Source of the DNA: an uncultured Pseudomonadota bacterium
GTDB taxonomy: Bacteria > Myxococcota_A > Bradymonadia > Bradymonadales > GCA-2716585
DNA length: 39,157 nt
Reading direction: 5' to 3'
NCBI GenBank assembly: GCA_937123825.1
Contig: CAKZKQ010000745.1
Coordinates: forward strand, 1 to 39,157
Position numbers and translations under genes: made by a program. Below the pieces are notes generated by a model. That model saw only the letters and a program-made list of their open reading frames with translations, made no database searches and had not been told where the DNA came from. This document shows positions 23,327-32,171 of this stretch, in pieces; positions within the stretch are counted from its first letter, which is position 1; the number at the start of each line of letters is the position of its first letter.

Positions 23327-25899
23327 AAACTGCTCGTCCCACCTCCAGCAAAGCCCCCTCCACCAGCGCTCTGCTCTGGCTTCGGAGCATCGCGGCTCGC
23401 CGTGGGTCACTCTTGCTGGCCGCCGCCCTGCTTGCGCTGGCCAACCCCGCACACGCCCAGGACGAAGGTCAACAGCCGCCCGCAGCCGACCCAGCCCCTG
23501 AGGCGCAGCCCGAACCTGCCGATGACACCGCCAAAGAGGAAGGCGTCGGCGCGGCGGATGACGACGACGAGGTCATTGAGATCGGCGAAGACGGCGAGGT
23601 GGTTGAAGAAGAGGAAGAGGTCATCGAGATCGACGACGGAGAGGTCGTCGAGGACGATGATGAGGTCATTGAGGTCGACGACGAAGACGACGACGAGATC
23701 GTGGTCGATGATGACGACGATGACAAAGACAAAGATGACGACGATGGCGACATGAAGATCGGCCCTGTGCTGGTGACCGCCACCGCTGAGGAGATCGCCC
23801 GTGTGGGCGGGTCAGCGCACGTCATTGAGGAAGACGACCTTAAAGAGATGGAGTACGACGACGCCCACAGCGTCCTGCTCCAGGTCCCGGGCCTCTATGT
23901 CCGCCAGGAAGACGGCTTTGGCCTGCGCCCCAACATCGGGCTGCGCGGCGCCAACTCAGACCGAAGCAAGAAGGTGACGCTCATGGAGGACGGGATCCTC
24001 CTGGGCCCAGCCCCCTACTCTGCGCCGGCGGCCTACTACTTCCCTTTGATGACCCGCATCACAGGCGTGGAGGTCTACAAGGGCCCTGCGGCGGTGCTAT
24101 ACGGGCCAAACACCATCGGCGGTGCCGTCAACTTTGTCTCGCGGGACATCCCCTTTGAGCCCGCCGCCGAGATCGACGTGGCCTACGGCTCTTTCAACAC
24201 CGGCAAGCTCCACCTCTACTACGGCGACAGCGTCGATTGGGGCGGCTTCCTTTTGGAAGGCGCGCACATCCAGAGCGACGGCTTTAAAGAACTTGATGGC
24301 GGCGGCGACACCGGGTTTTCCAAGTCCGAGGTCATCCTCAAGACCCAGGTCAACAGCGACCTCTCGGCGGAGAACTACCACCGGCTGCGCCTCCAACTGG
24401 GCTACGCCCGTGAGTCCTCCAACGAGACCTATCTGGGTCTGACCGACGACGACTTCAAAGCCAACCCCTACCGCCGCTACGCCGCCAGCCAACTGGCCAA
24501 GATGGAGTGGACCTGGACCCAGATTCAGCTTCGGTATCGGTTGGACATCGGCGAACACGCCAACATCAACGTGACGCTCTACCGTCATGGTTTTGAGCGC
24601 TCGTGGCGCAAGGCCAACCGCTTTTTGGATGGCCCGGAGTTGGGGGACATCCTGGCCGATCCGACCGGTGGCCGCCGCGCCCTCTTTTACGACGTCTTGA
24701 CCGGCGCCGAGGACGCCACCGAGGCCGAAACGCTCCAAATCGGCACCAACGCCCGCACCTATGTCTCCCAGGGTTTCCAGACCGAGGCACGCTTTGAGCT
24801 TGGCGAGAAGGCGACCTTCAATGAGGAGACCGGTGAGCAGCTTTCGATGGGCTGGAGTTCGGAGTTTAAGCTCGGCTTGCGTTTGCACCATGACCAGATT
24901 GAACGAAACCACACCGAAGAGGGTTTCTTGATGCAGTCGGGGCGGTTGGTGTCGGACGGCAACACGCTGACGTTGCTGCGCAACCGAGGTCAGGCCCGCG
25001 CCACCGCTGTGCACGTCGCCAACATCACCACCATCGGCGCTCTGACGCTGGCCCCGGGCGCGCGCTTTGAATTGATCAACACCGAGCTGCGCAACCTCCA
25101 GACCAAGCTCACCAAGAGCGCCCAGCAGCAGGTCCTCTTGCCGGGGTTGGGGCTGCACTACGCCTTCACCGAGGAGCTTGGGGCGCTGGCGGGCGTTCAC
25201 AGGGGCTTTAGCCCTGTGTCTCCGGGTCAGCCCGACGACGTTGAGCCTGAGTTGAGCACCAACTACGAGTTGGGCATGCGCTATCTGGACCTGGAGACGG
25301 GCACTCTGATTGAGTTGATCGGGTTCTTTAATGATTATACCAACTTGATCGGTGAATGCTCTTTCTCGTCGGGCTGCGACGACGAGTTGTTGGACCAGCA
25401 GTTCAACGCCGGTGAGGTGCAGGTTTACGGTTTGGAGGCGGTGGCGGACCACAGCTTTGCGCTGGGCAAGTCGGGGTGGTCGATCCCGGTGCGTTTGTCC
25501 TACACGCTGACCCAGTCGGCCTTCCAGACCGACTTTGTGTCCAAGAACCCGCAGTTTGGCGAGGTTGAGTCGGGGGCGGAGTTGCCCTACGTGCCGACGC
25601 ATCAGGCGTCTTTCAAATTGGGCCTCAGCCAGGAGTTCTGGAGCATCAGCGCGGTGACGACCTACGTGGATGAGATGCGCGAGATTGCGGGCAAGGGCAC
25701 GCCTGAGCCGGGCGACGTCACCGATGGTTACGTGATCGTGGACCTGGCCACCACCTGGAATTTCTGGGAAGGCGCCAGCGCCTACCTCAAGGCCGACAAC
25801 GCCCTCAATGTTCAGCCCATCGCCGCCCGTCGGCCCTTTGGCGCGCGCCCTGCGCGTCCTTTTCTCTTGCAGATCGGCGCCCGTTATGAATTCTTCTGA
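23323..25899 (+). CDS. FecA-like TonB-dependent receptor with acidic N-terminal repeat
   Basis: An 858-residue outer-membrane receptor. Signal peptide ends ANPAHA (45). Residues 79-143 are almost only Glu, Asp, Val and Ile, in three imperfect copies of a DDEVIEI...GEVVE unit. TonB-box/plug follows: IGPVLVTATAEE, FGLRPNIGLRGANSDRS, TLMEDGILLGPAPYSAPAAY, KGPAAVLYGPNTIGGAVNFVS, closely FecA-like (ferric citrate class). The barrel ends in ARYEFF, the normal aromatic C-terminus. The acidic tract could bind metal, directly or after carboxylation by the coupled HTTM enzyme. The ligand is not certain. Confidence 0.93.
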   Translation: MKTARPTSSKAPSTSALLWLRSIAARRGSLLLAAALLALANPAHAQDEGQQPPAADPAPEAQPEPADDTAKEEGVGAADDDDEVIEIGEDGEVVEEEEEVIEIDDGEVVEDDDEVIEVDDEDDDEIVVDDDDDDKDKDDDDGDMKIGPVLVTATAEEIARVGGSAHVIEEDDLKEMEYDDAHSVLLQVPGLYVRQEDGFGLRPNIGLRGANSDRSKKVTLMEDGILLGPAPYSAPAAYYFPLMTRITGVEVYKGPAAVLYGPNTIGGAVNFVSRDIPFEPAAEIDVAYGSFNTGKLHLYYGDSVDWGGFLLEGAHIQSDGFKELDGGGDTGFSKSEVILKTQVNSDLSAENYHRLRLQLGYARESSNETYLGLTDDDFKANPYRRYAASQLAKMEWTWTQIQLRYRLDIGEHANINVTLYRHGFERSWRKANRFLDGPELGDILADPTGGRRALFYDVLTGAEDATEAETLQIGTNARTYVSQGFQTEARFELGEKATFNEETGEQLSMGWSSEFKLGLRLHHDQIERNHTEEGFLMQSGRLVSDGNTLTLLRNRGQARATAVHVANITTIGALTLAPGARFELINTELRNLQTKLTKSAQQQVLLPGLGLHYAFTEELGALAGVHRGFSPVSPGQPDDVEPELSTNYELGMRYLDLETGTLIELIGFFNDYTNLIGECSFSSGCDDELLDQQFNAGEVQVYGLEAVADHSFALGKSGWSIPVRLSYTLTQSAFQTDFVSKNPQFGEVESGAELPYVPTHQASFKLGLSQEFWSISAVTTYVDEMREIAGKGTPEPGDVTDGYVIVDLATTWNFWEGASAYLKADNALNVQPIAARRPFGARPARPFLLQIGARYEFF

Positions 25900-25910
25900 G
25901 GTTGTCCAAT

Positions 25911-25939
25911 AGGCCGCCCCTGCCCACCCCGCGCGGCCT
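25911..25939 (+). other. Stem-loop between the TonB receptor and ATP-grasp genes
   Basis: AGGCCGC (25911-25917) pairs with GCGGCCT (25933-25939) around a 15-nt loop, ending 20 nt before the next ATG. There is no U-run. It may reduce read-through or shield the 3' end of the receptor message. Confidence 0.45.
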
Positions 25940-25959
25940 TATGAACCTCTGGAGCATTC

Positions 25960-27372
25960 ATGACCGCTGATGACTACACCCAGATCCTCAAAGACATTTA
26001 TGGTGGACGGCGCTGGATCCTGACCGCAGACGTGCTGGCGGGCTGCGGCCTCTTTGCGCGCGCCGCCAAAGACCTTGGCGCCAGCGCGGGGCTCTGCGTG
26101 GCGGGGTCCTGGGGTACAGGCTCGGGCGTTGACCCTGACTTTGCGCCGGACCCAATCGTGCTGGGCACCAGCGGCCAGACCACCATGGAGGCGATGCGCA
26201 ACGCCGCTGCGGCCATGCAAAACCTCTCGGCGCAGCAACAGGCCCAGATCGACGCCTTTGACCCGGACGGCACGGCCATGGCCATCGGGCCACCCTTCTC
26301 CGACGGTCTGCCCATTGGGGGGCGGCGGCTTTATGGCGGTCGGCCTGAATCCTGGCGCAGGCTCGAAGACAAGATGATCATCGACGCGCTCTGGCAAGAA
26401 CTCGAGGTGCCCTGCGCGCCCTTTGAGATCGTCCAGGCCAAGGGGCAAACCATGCTGGCGGCGGCCGCCAGACTCAACCAGGGGTTGGGGACGGTCTGGG
26501 TGGGCGACAACCGCCAGGGCTGGCATGGCGGCGCGGAGTACCTGCGCTGGATCCGCACGTCACAGGATGAAAAGGACGCGATCGCGTTTTTTGAGGCGCG
26601 CTGCGACCACATCCGGGTTCAGCCCTTCATGGAAGGCATCCCCTGCAGCATCCACGGGCTGGTCCTTGAGGAGGTCACGCTGGCGTTTCGGCCCTGCGAG
26701 ATGCTGGTGCTGCGCAAACCCGATCAAAGCAAGCTCCACTACGCCCGCGCAGCCACGTTCTGGGATCCCCCCGAGGCCGATCGCCAGAACATGCGCCAGT
26801 TGGCTCGCCGCATCGGCGATCACCTGCGCCAGAGAATCGATTATCGCGGGTTCTTTACGCTTGATGGGGTGATGACCGCCGAGGGCTTTCGGCCCACGGA
26901 GCTCAACCCGCGCTTTGGCGCCGCCTCGGGGTTGCTCCTGGGCGGTTTGCCACAACTCAACCTCTACTTCCTTCACATGGCGGTCGTGGAGCGAGAACCG
27001 GTTGATTGGAAACCGCAGATTCTGGAGCGGTTGATTTTGGAATCGGCCGACAACCACCGCAGCGGCAGCGCCATGGCCATGACCCAGCGGCAAGTCGACC
27101 AGACCCACCGGGTCACGCTGGGGCGCGACCCACAAACCGGACACCTTTGCGAAGTCACACAAGACCAGCCCTGGGACGCCAAATTGATGCTTGGCCCCTC
27201 GCCCACCGGCGGCTATCTGGGCATGCGGATGAACCCGCAGGTGGTGCCCAAGGGACCATCGGCGGCGCCGCTGGCGGTGGAGACGTTGATGTGGGCCAAC
27301 CAGCGTTGGGATCTGGGATTGGGGACGCTCGAAGCCGCTCGGGATCTTCGAAACCAGACAAGCAACACCTGA
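25960..27372 (+). CDS. ATP-grasp family protein
   Basis: A 470-residue cytoplasmic protein. The ATP-grasp fold is shown by LEDKMIIDALWQELEVPCAP, a central segment with VQPFMEGIPCSIHGLVL, and FFTLDGVMTAEGFRPTELNPRFG, which contains the E..N.R.G metal-ATP site. ATP-grasp enzymes join a carboxylate to an amine or thiol; the substrate here is unknown. GGAG 5 nt before the ATG supports the start. It lies 60 bp after the TonB receptor on the same strand and may belong to the iron unit, though a stem-loop separates them. Its reading frame converges with the next gene. Confidence 0.8.
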   Translation: MTADDYTQILKDIYGGRRWILTADVLAGCGLFARAAKDLGASAGLCVAGSWGTGSGVDPDFAPDPIVLGTSGQTTMEAMRNAAAAMQNLSAQQQAQIDAFDPDGTAMAIGPPFSDGLPIGGRRLYGGRPESWRRLEDKMIIDALWQELEVPCAPFEIVQAKGQTMLAAAARLNQGLGTVWVGDNRQGWHGGAEYLRWIRTSQDEKDAIAFFEARCDHIRVQPFMEGIPCSIHGLVLEEVTLAFRPCEMLVLRKPDQSKLHYARAATFWDPPEADRQNMRQLARRIGDHLRQRIDYRGFFTLDGVMTAEGFRPTELNPRFGAASGLLLGGLPQLNLYFLHMAVVEREPVDWKPQILERLILESADNHRSGSAMAMTQRQVDQTHRVTLGRDPQTGHLCEVTQDQPWDAKLMLGPSPTGGYLGMRMNPQVVPKGPSAAPLAVETLMWANQRWDLGLGTLEAARDLRNQTSNT

Positions 27373-27448
27373 ATCTGCTCAGTTCCAAGCCGTCATCAAC
27401 GCTCGACTCAATGCAAGCCTTTCGTCTGCAGCTTGGTATTGAAAAGGG

Positions 27449-28768
27449 TCAAAAACGCCTGGCAGAGGCGACCGCGTGGACCTTGGCGGCCTCTTGCTCT
27501 TGCTGGGCCTGCTCGGCGCCGTCCATAACGTGCAAACCCAGGCCTCGTTGCACGCCGGGGAGCATCAACTCCACGGCTTTGTGGATCATGGCCTCCTGGG
27601 AGGGCGCGCGGCGCGGGTTGATGTCTTTAAGGCCAATGCCGCTGTCGAGCAGGATTTCGGCTTCCTGACGGCCTCGCCGCAGCACAGCGGCCTTGATCTT
27701 CAGCGCCGGAAAATACACATCGACGTCGACCATCCGGCTGATGTGGCGCGTTTTGATGCTGACATGGCGGCCATCGGGCGAAACATCACGGTACTCTTCC
27801 TGCACGCGTTCTTCCTGGCGGCGGCGAAAGGACTTCATGTTGGCGTCGACGGTGTTGAGCGTCACACAAAAGGGGATGTCGGCGGGTGCATCCTGGCCGT
27901 CGGAGACGAGCAGCAGCTCCAGCCCCACTTTTCCAAAAACATCCCGCAGGTGGTTTTCGATCCGTTTGCGCGCCACACGGCCACTGGCGTGGGTGGGCCG
28001 CACGCCGGTCAGCACCAACGCCACGCGGTGCTCCTGTCGCGCCAGGGCCTCTTCAAGGATGGCGCGCATGGCGTGGCCGACCTTGGGGGCACCGGGCTGA
28101 CGGCCAAGGACGGCCTCCCAGGTGGCGTTGCGCTGATCGACCGAGGCGCGTTGCGAGAGCGCCTCCAACTCTGGGTCACCGCCGCACAGGCCCATCTCTA
28201 CAGCGCGGGTCAAGACTTCGGGGGGTGCGGTCTTAAGGCGCTGCTTGAGCACATCCCACAGCGGCCTCCCGCCGACCTTGTGTCCATTGAGGGCCAGCTC
28301 CTTGAGCAGCCTCATGGCGGTGGGATCGTGGAGTTGGGACAAGAGCGGCCCGATGCGATCGGGGAACGCGCTGGCGTAGGATTGATAGACGCTCAGGCGG
28401 TTGAAATCATTGGAGACGTTTCGAGCGCGGGAGACGGCGGTTTTGGCAAAGCCTTCAAACCCAATCCAGGCGTAGATGATCCCGGCGACGTTGGCCACAA
28501 TCGACAGCCAGCTTACGGCGGTGAGCAAGGACCAGACGACGTCGGCAGGCATCGCCATATTGAAGAGCAGCGCCAGCGCCGTCGCCCAGAAGGTCCAGAA
28601 GCCGACCATGCGCAAATCAAACGGGGCCGTGATGTCCCCCTCGTTGGGGAAGCCCTTGTGACAGACCCAGAGCTTGCCCACCAACGCCCATGTGGCCCAA
28701 AGCTGGGCGGCCAACACGAGCATTTGAAAGAAGGTCATGACGTTGAAAGTCGACAAATCCAAGGACAC
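27449..28768 (-). CDS. Membrane-anchored protein of unknown function
   Basis: A 439-residue protein not recognised as any family. Hydrophobic segments lie at about 10-30, 54-72 and 77-102, in the N-terminal quarter; the rest is soluble and probably cytoplasmic, ending in a Gln/Glu-rich tail. There is no signal cleavage site. The middle part (ALVLTGVRPTHASGRVARKR onward) looks like an alpha/beta domain. The start is uncertain: GTG 28768 is given, but TTG 28762 is better spaced from GAGGGG. Neighbours give no hint of function. Confidence 0.65.
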   Translation of the reverse strand: MSLDLSTFNVMTFFQMLVLAAQLWATWALVGKLWVCHKGFPNEGDITAPFDLRMVGFWTFWATALALLFNMAMPADVVWSLLTAVSWLSIVANVAGIIYAWIGFEGFAKTAVSRARNVSNDFNRLSVYQSYASAFPDRIGPLLSQLHDPTAMRLLKELALNGHKVGGRPLWDVLKQRLKTAPPEVLTRAVEMGLCGGDPELEALSQRASVDQRNATWEAVLGRQPGAPKVGHAMRAILEEALARQEHRVALVLTGVRPTHASGRVARKRIENHLRDVFGKVGLELLLVSDGQDAPADIPFCVTLNTVDANMKSFRRRQEERVQEEYRDVSPDGRHVSIKTRHISRMVDVDVYFPALKIKAAVLRRGRQEAEILLDSGIGLKDINPRRAPSQEAMIHKAVELMLPGVQRGLGLHVMDGAEQAQQEQEAAKVHAVASARRF

Positions 28769-28888
28769 CCCTCACGCGCTTCAGGACCCAAATCACAGTC
28801 CATAGAACATAAGCAGCGCCGCCGACTCAACCAGGGAAATCCAAGAACAAATGGGGTGTGGGGCAAGATGTGGGGGTTGGCGGCGCTG

Positions 28889-28920
28889 ATCGGGCCAGGG
28901 CTTTACAGCCCCGGCCCGAT
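28889..28920 (-). terminator. Stem-loop after the DUF4136-like gene
   Basis: ATCGGGCC (28889-28896) pairs with GGCCCGAT (28913-28920), and inside it GGGCT pairs with AGCCC; a single A-C mismatch separates the two stems. It follows the minus-strand stop at 28937 but lacks a U-run, so a Rho-independent role is only possible. Confidence 0.45.
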
Positions 28921-28936
28921 GCTGGCCATTGATCGG

Positions 28937-29548
28937 TCAAGGCATGGATTGGCGCCAGGGGACGCGGGCCATGATGCCTGAGATGGCTTGTCCGGTGCTT
29001 GTGGTCATCTCTCGGTTCTGAACCTCATCGCTGGACCACCCGACCCACACCACACTCAAATCCTGAGCATCTTGAAACATGACCAGCACGACCTTCTGCC
29101 GCTCGGACTCGGTGGCGCTCAAGGCGTGGAGGAAATGGTTGCCCATCCCTGCATCGCCCCACTCATCGGCAGGGGCGCCCAGGAAGGGCTCACTTTGGGC
29201 CGAGGTTTGCAGCGGTGAGGCCTCCATGGGGCTAGACGCCTCGGGGGTGACCTCGTCTTGTGCACTGAGCAGCACCTTGTAGCTGATCAACAGGTCTGCC
29301 TCCCCGTTGTCCTCAACTCGGGTGAAGCCGCGGGCCTTCATGCTCCGGTGAATGGTGCCTTCAATGAGGGATTCGGTGCTGGCATGGCGAGCCACCTGAT
29401 GCTCGAGGAGTTTGTAGGTCTGGTAGCGTTGGGTTTCGACGTGGGGAGCCACCTCCGAGCGGATCTCCATGGCGCTGCGGCATCCCGGCAGCACCATCAA
29501 CATCATGGCCACGCCACACAACCAGCGAGTCAAACAGTCAGTCGTCAT
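28937..29548 (-). CDS. DUF4136-like lipoprotein
   Basis: A 203-residue lipoprotein (lipobox VLPGC). The pattern fits DUF4136-like envelope proteins: RYQTYKLLEHQVA near the start, SLIEGTIHRSMKARGFTRVE, then EADLLISYKVLL, and a final VWVGWSSDEV block with conserved Trp. A Ser/Pro/Glu-rich insert sits in the middle. ATG 29548 has an excellent AGGAGG 6 nt upstream; the longer frame to 29737 lacks one. Function is not known for the family. Confidence 0.7.
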   Translation of the reverse strand: MTTDCLTRWLCGVAMMLMVLPGCRSAMEIRSEVAPHVETQRYQTYKLLEHQVARHASTESLIEGTIHRSMKARGFTRVEDNGEADLLISYKVLLSAQDEVTPEASSPMEASPLQTSAQSEPFLGAPADEWGDAGMGNHFLHALSATESERQKVVLVMFQDAQDLSVVWVGWSSDEVQNREMTTSTGQAISGIMARVPWRQSMP

Positions 29549-29713
29549 CCTGGGCCTCCTGCGGTGGGTGTCAACGTAGTTCTCCAGAGCATTCAAAAGC
29601 TCTGGAGCGCCATCAATGTGGTCACATTCTGGCACCTTGCAATGGGTTTTGTCGAATAATTTAAACATTAATTTGCCTATTTCGAAAAAACCAACCTCAA
29701 AAGAAGGACCAAC

Positions 29714-29753
29714 CAAACATTCGATAAAAACAAACACTCGATTCGAATGTTTG
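29714..29753. promoter_or_regulatory. Three related operator-like sites upstream of the CBS gene
   Basis: CAAACATTCGA (29714-29724), CAAACACTCGA (29731-29741) and the inverted copy TCGAATGTTTG (29743-29753) lie within 40 bp of AT-rich DNA. The last two form a near-perfect palindrome centred on 29742 (10 of 11 pairs), and the first is a direct copy 17 bp upstream of the second. This layout suggests a dimeric regulator with a second half-site. They lie just upstream of the candidate promoter at 29757. Confidence 0.55.
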
Positions 29754-29756
29754 ATA

Positions 29757-29784
29757 TTGACGACAGATAAAATATGTCGATAAT
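29757..29784 (+). promoter_or_regulatory. Candidate promoter of the CBS gene
   Basis: TTGACG (29757-29762), a 16-nt spacer and GATAAT (29779-29784), about 150 nt upstream of the CBS ATG. Inverted repeats (CGACA/TGTCG and ACAGAT/ATCTGT) overlap it and could hold further regulation. Confidence 0.5.
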
Positions 29785-29931
29785 CTGTGTCAGTCTGGCG
29801 ATGTGTGGACCCACTCCTGTCGACGACCGGAGATCATGACGGAGGGGTGCCCATACGCCATTGGGTCAAGGAACTGTGGGGTTGGGATGCTCAAAGATCG
29901 CCTTTGAGGTTTCGGCCAGGGAGGTTGTGTC

Positions 29932-30405
29932 ATGACGAGTGTAGACAAGTGGATGACGACGCAGGTGGTGACAGTCAACCCAAACGATTCGTTGGGACGA
30001 GCCCGCACATTGATGTCCCATGGTGAAGTGCGCCAACTCCCTGTTGTCGTGGGCGAGCAGCTTGTGGGGATGCTCTCGGATCGAGACATACGTGATGCCA
30101 CGCCTTCAGTTTTTGAGAGCCCTCCCGGTGAGGGTGCCCACATCCTCAACCGCATCCGCGTTGAAGACGTGATGACCTACGGCGCGGTCAGCGTGCCGCC
30201 ATGGACCCCGTTGACGCGGGCGGCCTCAATTCTGCAGTTGCACAAGGTTGGTGCGTTGCCGGTGACCTTTGGGCGGCGCCTGGTGGGGATCATCTCACAC
30301 ACAGACATCTTGAGGGCGGTGGCGGCTCAGGCCGAGCCCACAGAGCTGCCCGCAGAGTGCTACCTTCCAGCAGAGGCCGACGGCGAGGAGCCCATGAGCG
30401 CCTGA
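29932..30405 (+). CDS. CBS-domain pair protein
   Basis: A 157-residue cytoplasmic protein made almost only of two CBS motifs (about 7-60 and 78-130): VDKWMTTQVVTVNPNDSLGRA, LPVVVGEQLVGMLSDRDIR, then VEDVMTYGAVSVPPWTPLTRA and GRRLVGIISHTDILRAV. CBS pairs usually bind adenine nucleotides and regulate a partner. No effector domain is attached. GGGAGG 7-8 nt before the ATG supports the start. The acidic tail is short. Confidence 0.9.
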   Translation: MTSVDKWMTTQVVTVNPNDSLGRARTLMSHGEVRQLPVVVGEQLVGMLSDRDIRDATPSVFESPPGEGAHILNRIRVEDVMTYGAVSVPPWTPLTRAASILQLHKVGALPVTFGRRLVGIISHTDILRAVAAQAEPTELPAECYLPAEADGEEPMSA

Positions 30406-30455
30406 TGCCCACTGGGGCTCTTTGAGAGTTCGCCGATGCTTTTTGACACGGCGGC

Positions 30456-31772
30456 TCAAGGCTCCAAGCAGCCCGTGTGGAATGGCTCGCCGTTGGAGCA
30501 GGTGCCGGGACTGAAGCGCGCCGATCCCTCTGCCTGGATGTGAGGCACCATGGGCGTTGTGGGGTCAAGCTCCACCGCTCGGCGCAATGATTGCCCCTCA
30601 GAGGCAGGCAAGACAGCGCTGGCCAGCACCGCGCCGTCGTCATCGTTGACCAGCGTCAACGTCGCCCCGTCGTTGTTGAACCCCAGTGGTCCCTGCGACG
30701 CCACAAAGAGGCTCCCTTCTGGGGGCTGCGAGGGTGAGTCCAACGCTCCAAAGATCACCAACGCCTGCGCGGGCTCCAAACAAGACACGCCAAGCCCGGT
30801 GCGGCGCGTCTGGTCCTTCCATAGCGCCACAGCGGTGATGTCGACAGGGTAAGGGGCGACGTTGACGATCTCGACAAACTCATCATCGCTGGCTGAGCGC
30901 ACGCCATCGCCGTTGGCGTCTCCCTGAAGGCCACCAGGCACCGCGGCCAGGGCCTCATTGATGACCAGATGCTCCGTTCTTGCCCGGTCAGGGCAGGCCA
31001 CAGCGGGCCCATTGCAGCCGGTGGCCAACGGCGCGCCATCGATGCACGCGCCCACAGAGTGGGGCTGGCCTTGAGCGCGTCTGTGGTGGGGTTCAAAAGA
31101 ACCATCGGGATCCAGCTCGGGCCAGCGCACCACAGATGCCCCCTCTGTCCCAGGCATACGCACGTCCACGATCGGTTCGCCGTTTGCCCCCAGGACCCTC
31201 AAGTCAAAACCGCTGTTGCGCAGCGCCCACGGCTGGTCGGCGACCTCCACCACCGCACCGGGAACCGACGGCGGTGTGTGTCCAGGGGTTGGACCAGCAA
31301 AGGCCACCAACGCGGTGCCTGGGGCCAGACATGGTGTCTGGGGGCTCCAAAAAGGCTTGGGGTCATCGTCTTTAAACGCGGTGACCTGGGACAGATCCAG
31401 CCACCTGGGGCTGACGTTGACCCACTCCATGAACTCATCGCTGCGCACATCACGCACGCCATCGCCGTTGGCATCTCCCCAGGGCAACTCAGCGGGGACC
31501 GAGGCCAGCACCTCGTTGAGGATCAGCGTCTGGGCGTCGGGCTCAAGCGCATCCGGGCAAGGACTCTGCGCGGGCGTTGGCGATGGAGAGGCTTGGGGCG
31601 ATGATGACAGTGGGGACACGCAAAGGTTGCGGACGCAAACGCGCGCTGCAGGGCAATCGGCGCTCAACCGGCACGACGGAGGACCGTCTGCACACGACGC
31701 ACACGTGCTCAGCGCGAGGGCAACAAAGATGGTGTGAAGGCGACGGGTTGAAAGCGGACAAATGTGGACCAT
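30456..31772 (-). CDS. Lipoprotein with two lamin-tail-like repeats
   Basis: A 438-residue secreted lipoprotein (signal peptide from MVHICPLSTRR, lipobox in TCASC). A Cys-rich segment is followed by two clearly duplicated domains: one begins LILNEVLASVPAELPWGDAN and the other LVINEALAAVPGGLQGDANG. Each continues with a DGVR...DEF.E.VNV pattern typical of lamin-tail (LTD) domains and a DanGDGvr calcium-like loop. LTD domains occur in many surface proteins; function here is unknown. ATG 31772 was chosen because the signal peptide begins there and GGAG lies 11 nt upstream; an upstream ATG at 31808 is possible. Confidence 0.75.
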   Translation of the reverse strand: MVHICPLSTRRLHTIFVALALSTCASCADGPPSCRLSADCPAARVCVRNLCVSPLSSSPQASPSPTPAQSPCPDALEPDAQTLILNEVLASVPAELPWGDANGDGVRDVRSDEFMEWVNVSPRWLDLSQVTAFKDDDPKPFWSPQTPCLAPGTALVAFAGPTPGHTPPSVPGAVVEVADQPWALRNSGFDLRVLGANGEPIVDVRMPGTEGASVVRWPELDPDGSFEPHHRRAQGQPHSVGACIDGAPLATGCNGPAVACPDRARTEHLVINEALAAVPGGLQGDANGDGVRSASDDEFVEIVNVAPYPVDITAVALWKDQTRRTGLGVSCLEPAQALVIFGALDSPSQPPEGSLFVASQGPLGFNNDGATLTLVNDDDGAVLASAVLPASEGQSLRRAVELDPTTPMVPHIQAEGSARFSPGTCSNGEPFHTGCLEP

Positions 31773-32171
31773 GGGTTGTGTTCTCCAAAGGCCCAAAGAC
31801 CGCCTCATGGCCTGATGCATCAGGCAAAAGCGGTGTTTGGATTGGACATCCATGGCGTGCAACAAACAGGCAACTTACATATACGCACGTCCAGTGACCT
31901 CGGCAACCCCTCACCCCCACCAAATCAAAGGACACCCAGTCCCTCGCCAAGGACGCCCCCAAACGGGATACAAAAGGCCCTGAATCGGCCTCCTTGAGCC
32001 CAAGACCCTCACAAGTGCTCTTTGAGAGCCCTTCTTGGGTGGAAAAGCGCGGTAAAGCGTGGCTCTGGTTGGACATTCTTGTGAAAATGTCCCAAATTGT
32101 TGCGCTCCCTGGCCAAGGGACAACTCGTCTGACATCAATGGCGAGCAGAGTCTTAAATTAGAGAGAGAAAG
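31773..32171. other. Divergent intergenic region
   Basis: This gap of 399 bp separates the LTD lipoprotein and the pseudokinase-PP2C gene. Apart from the palindrome at 31810 I see no gene, tRNA or clear sigma-70 promoter. Confidence 0.45.
31810..31825. promoter_or_regulatory. Perfect 16-bp palindrome
   Basis: GCCTGATGCATCAGGC is a perfect palindrome 38 bp upstream of the chosen LTD-lipoprotein start. It looks like a regulator binding site, or a small hairpin in the leader. If that gene started further upstream, the palindrome would be coding. Confidence 0.45.

Noticed and set aside
21893..23452. A 519-codon open frame on the minus strand
   Set aside because: Antisense to the HTTM enzyme; Asp/His/Gln-rich and without any domain.
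23469..23825. A Ser-rich open frame antisense to the acidic tract
   Set aside because: It is the complement of the Glu/Asp codons (GAC/GAT/GAG read as serine codons), not an independent gene.
24097..25602. A 501-codon open frame on the minus strand
   Set aside because: Antisense to the FecA-like receptor barrel, no motif and no ribosome binding site.
27476..28981. A 501-codon open frame on the plus strand
   Set aside because: Opposite the unknown membrane protein. The minus strand shows hydrophobic segments and a plausible start; the plus frame has only biased composition.
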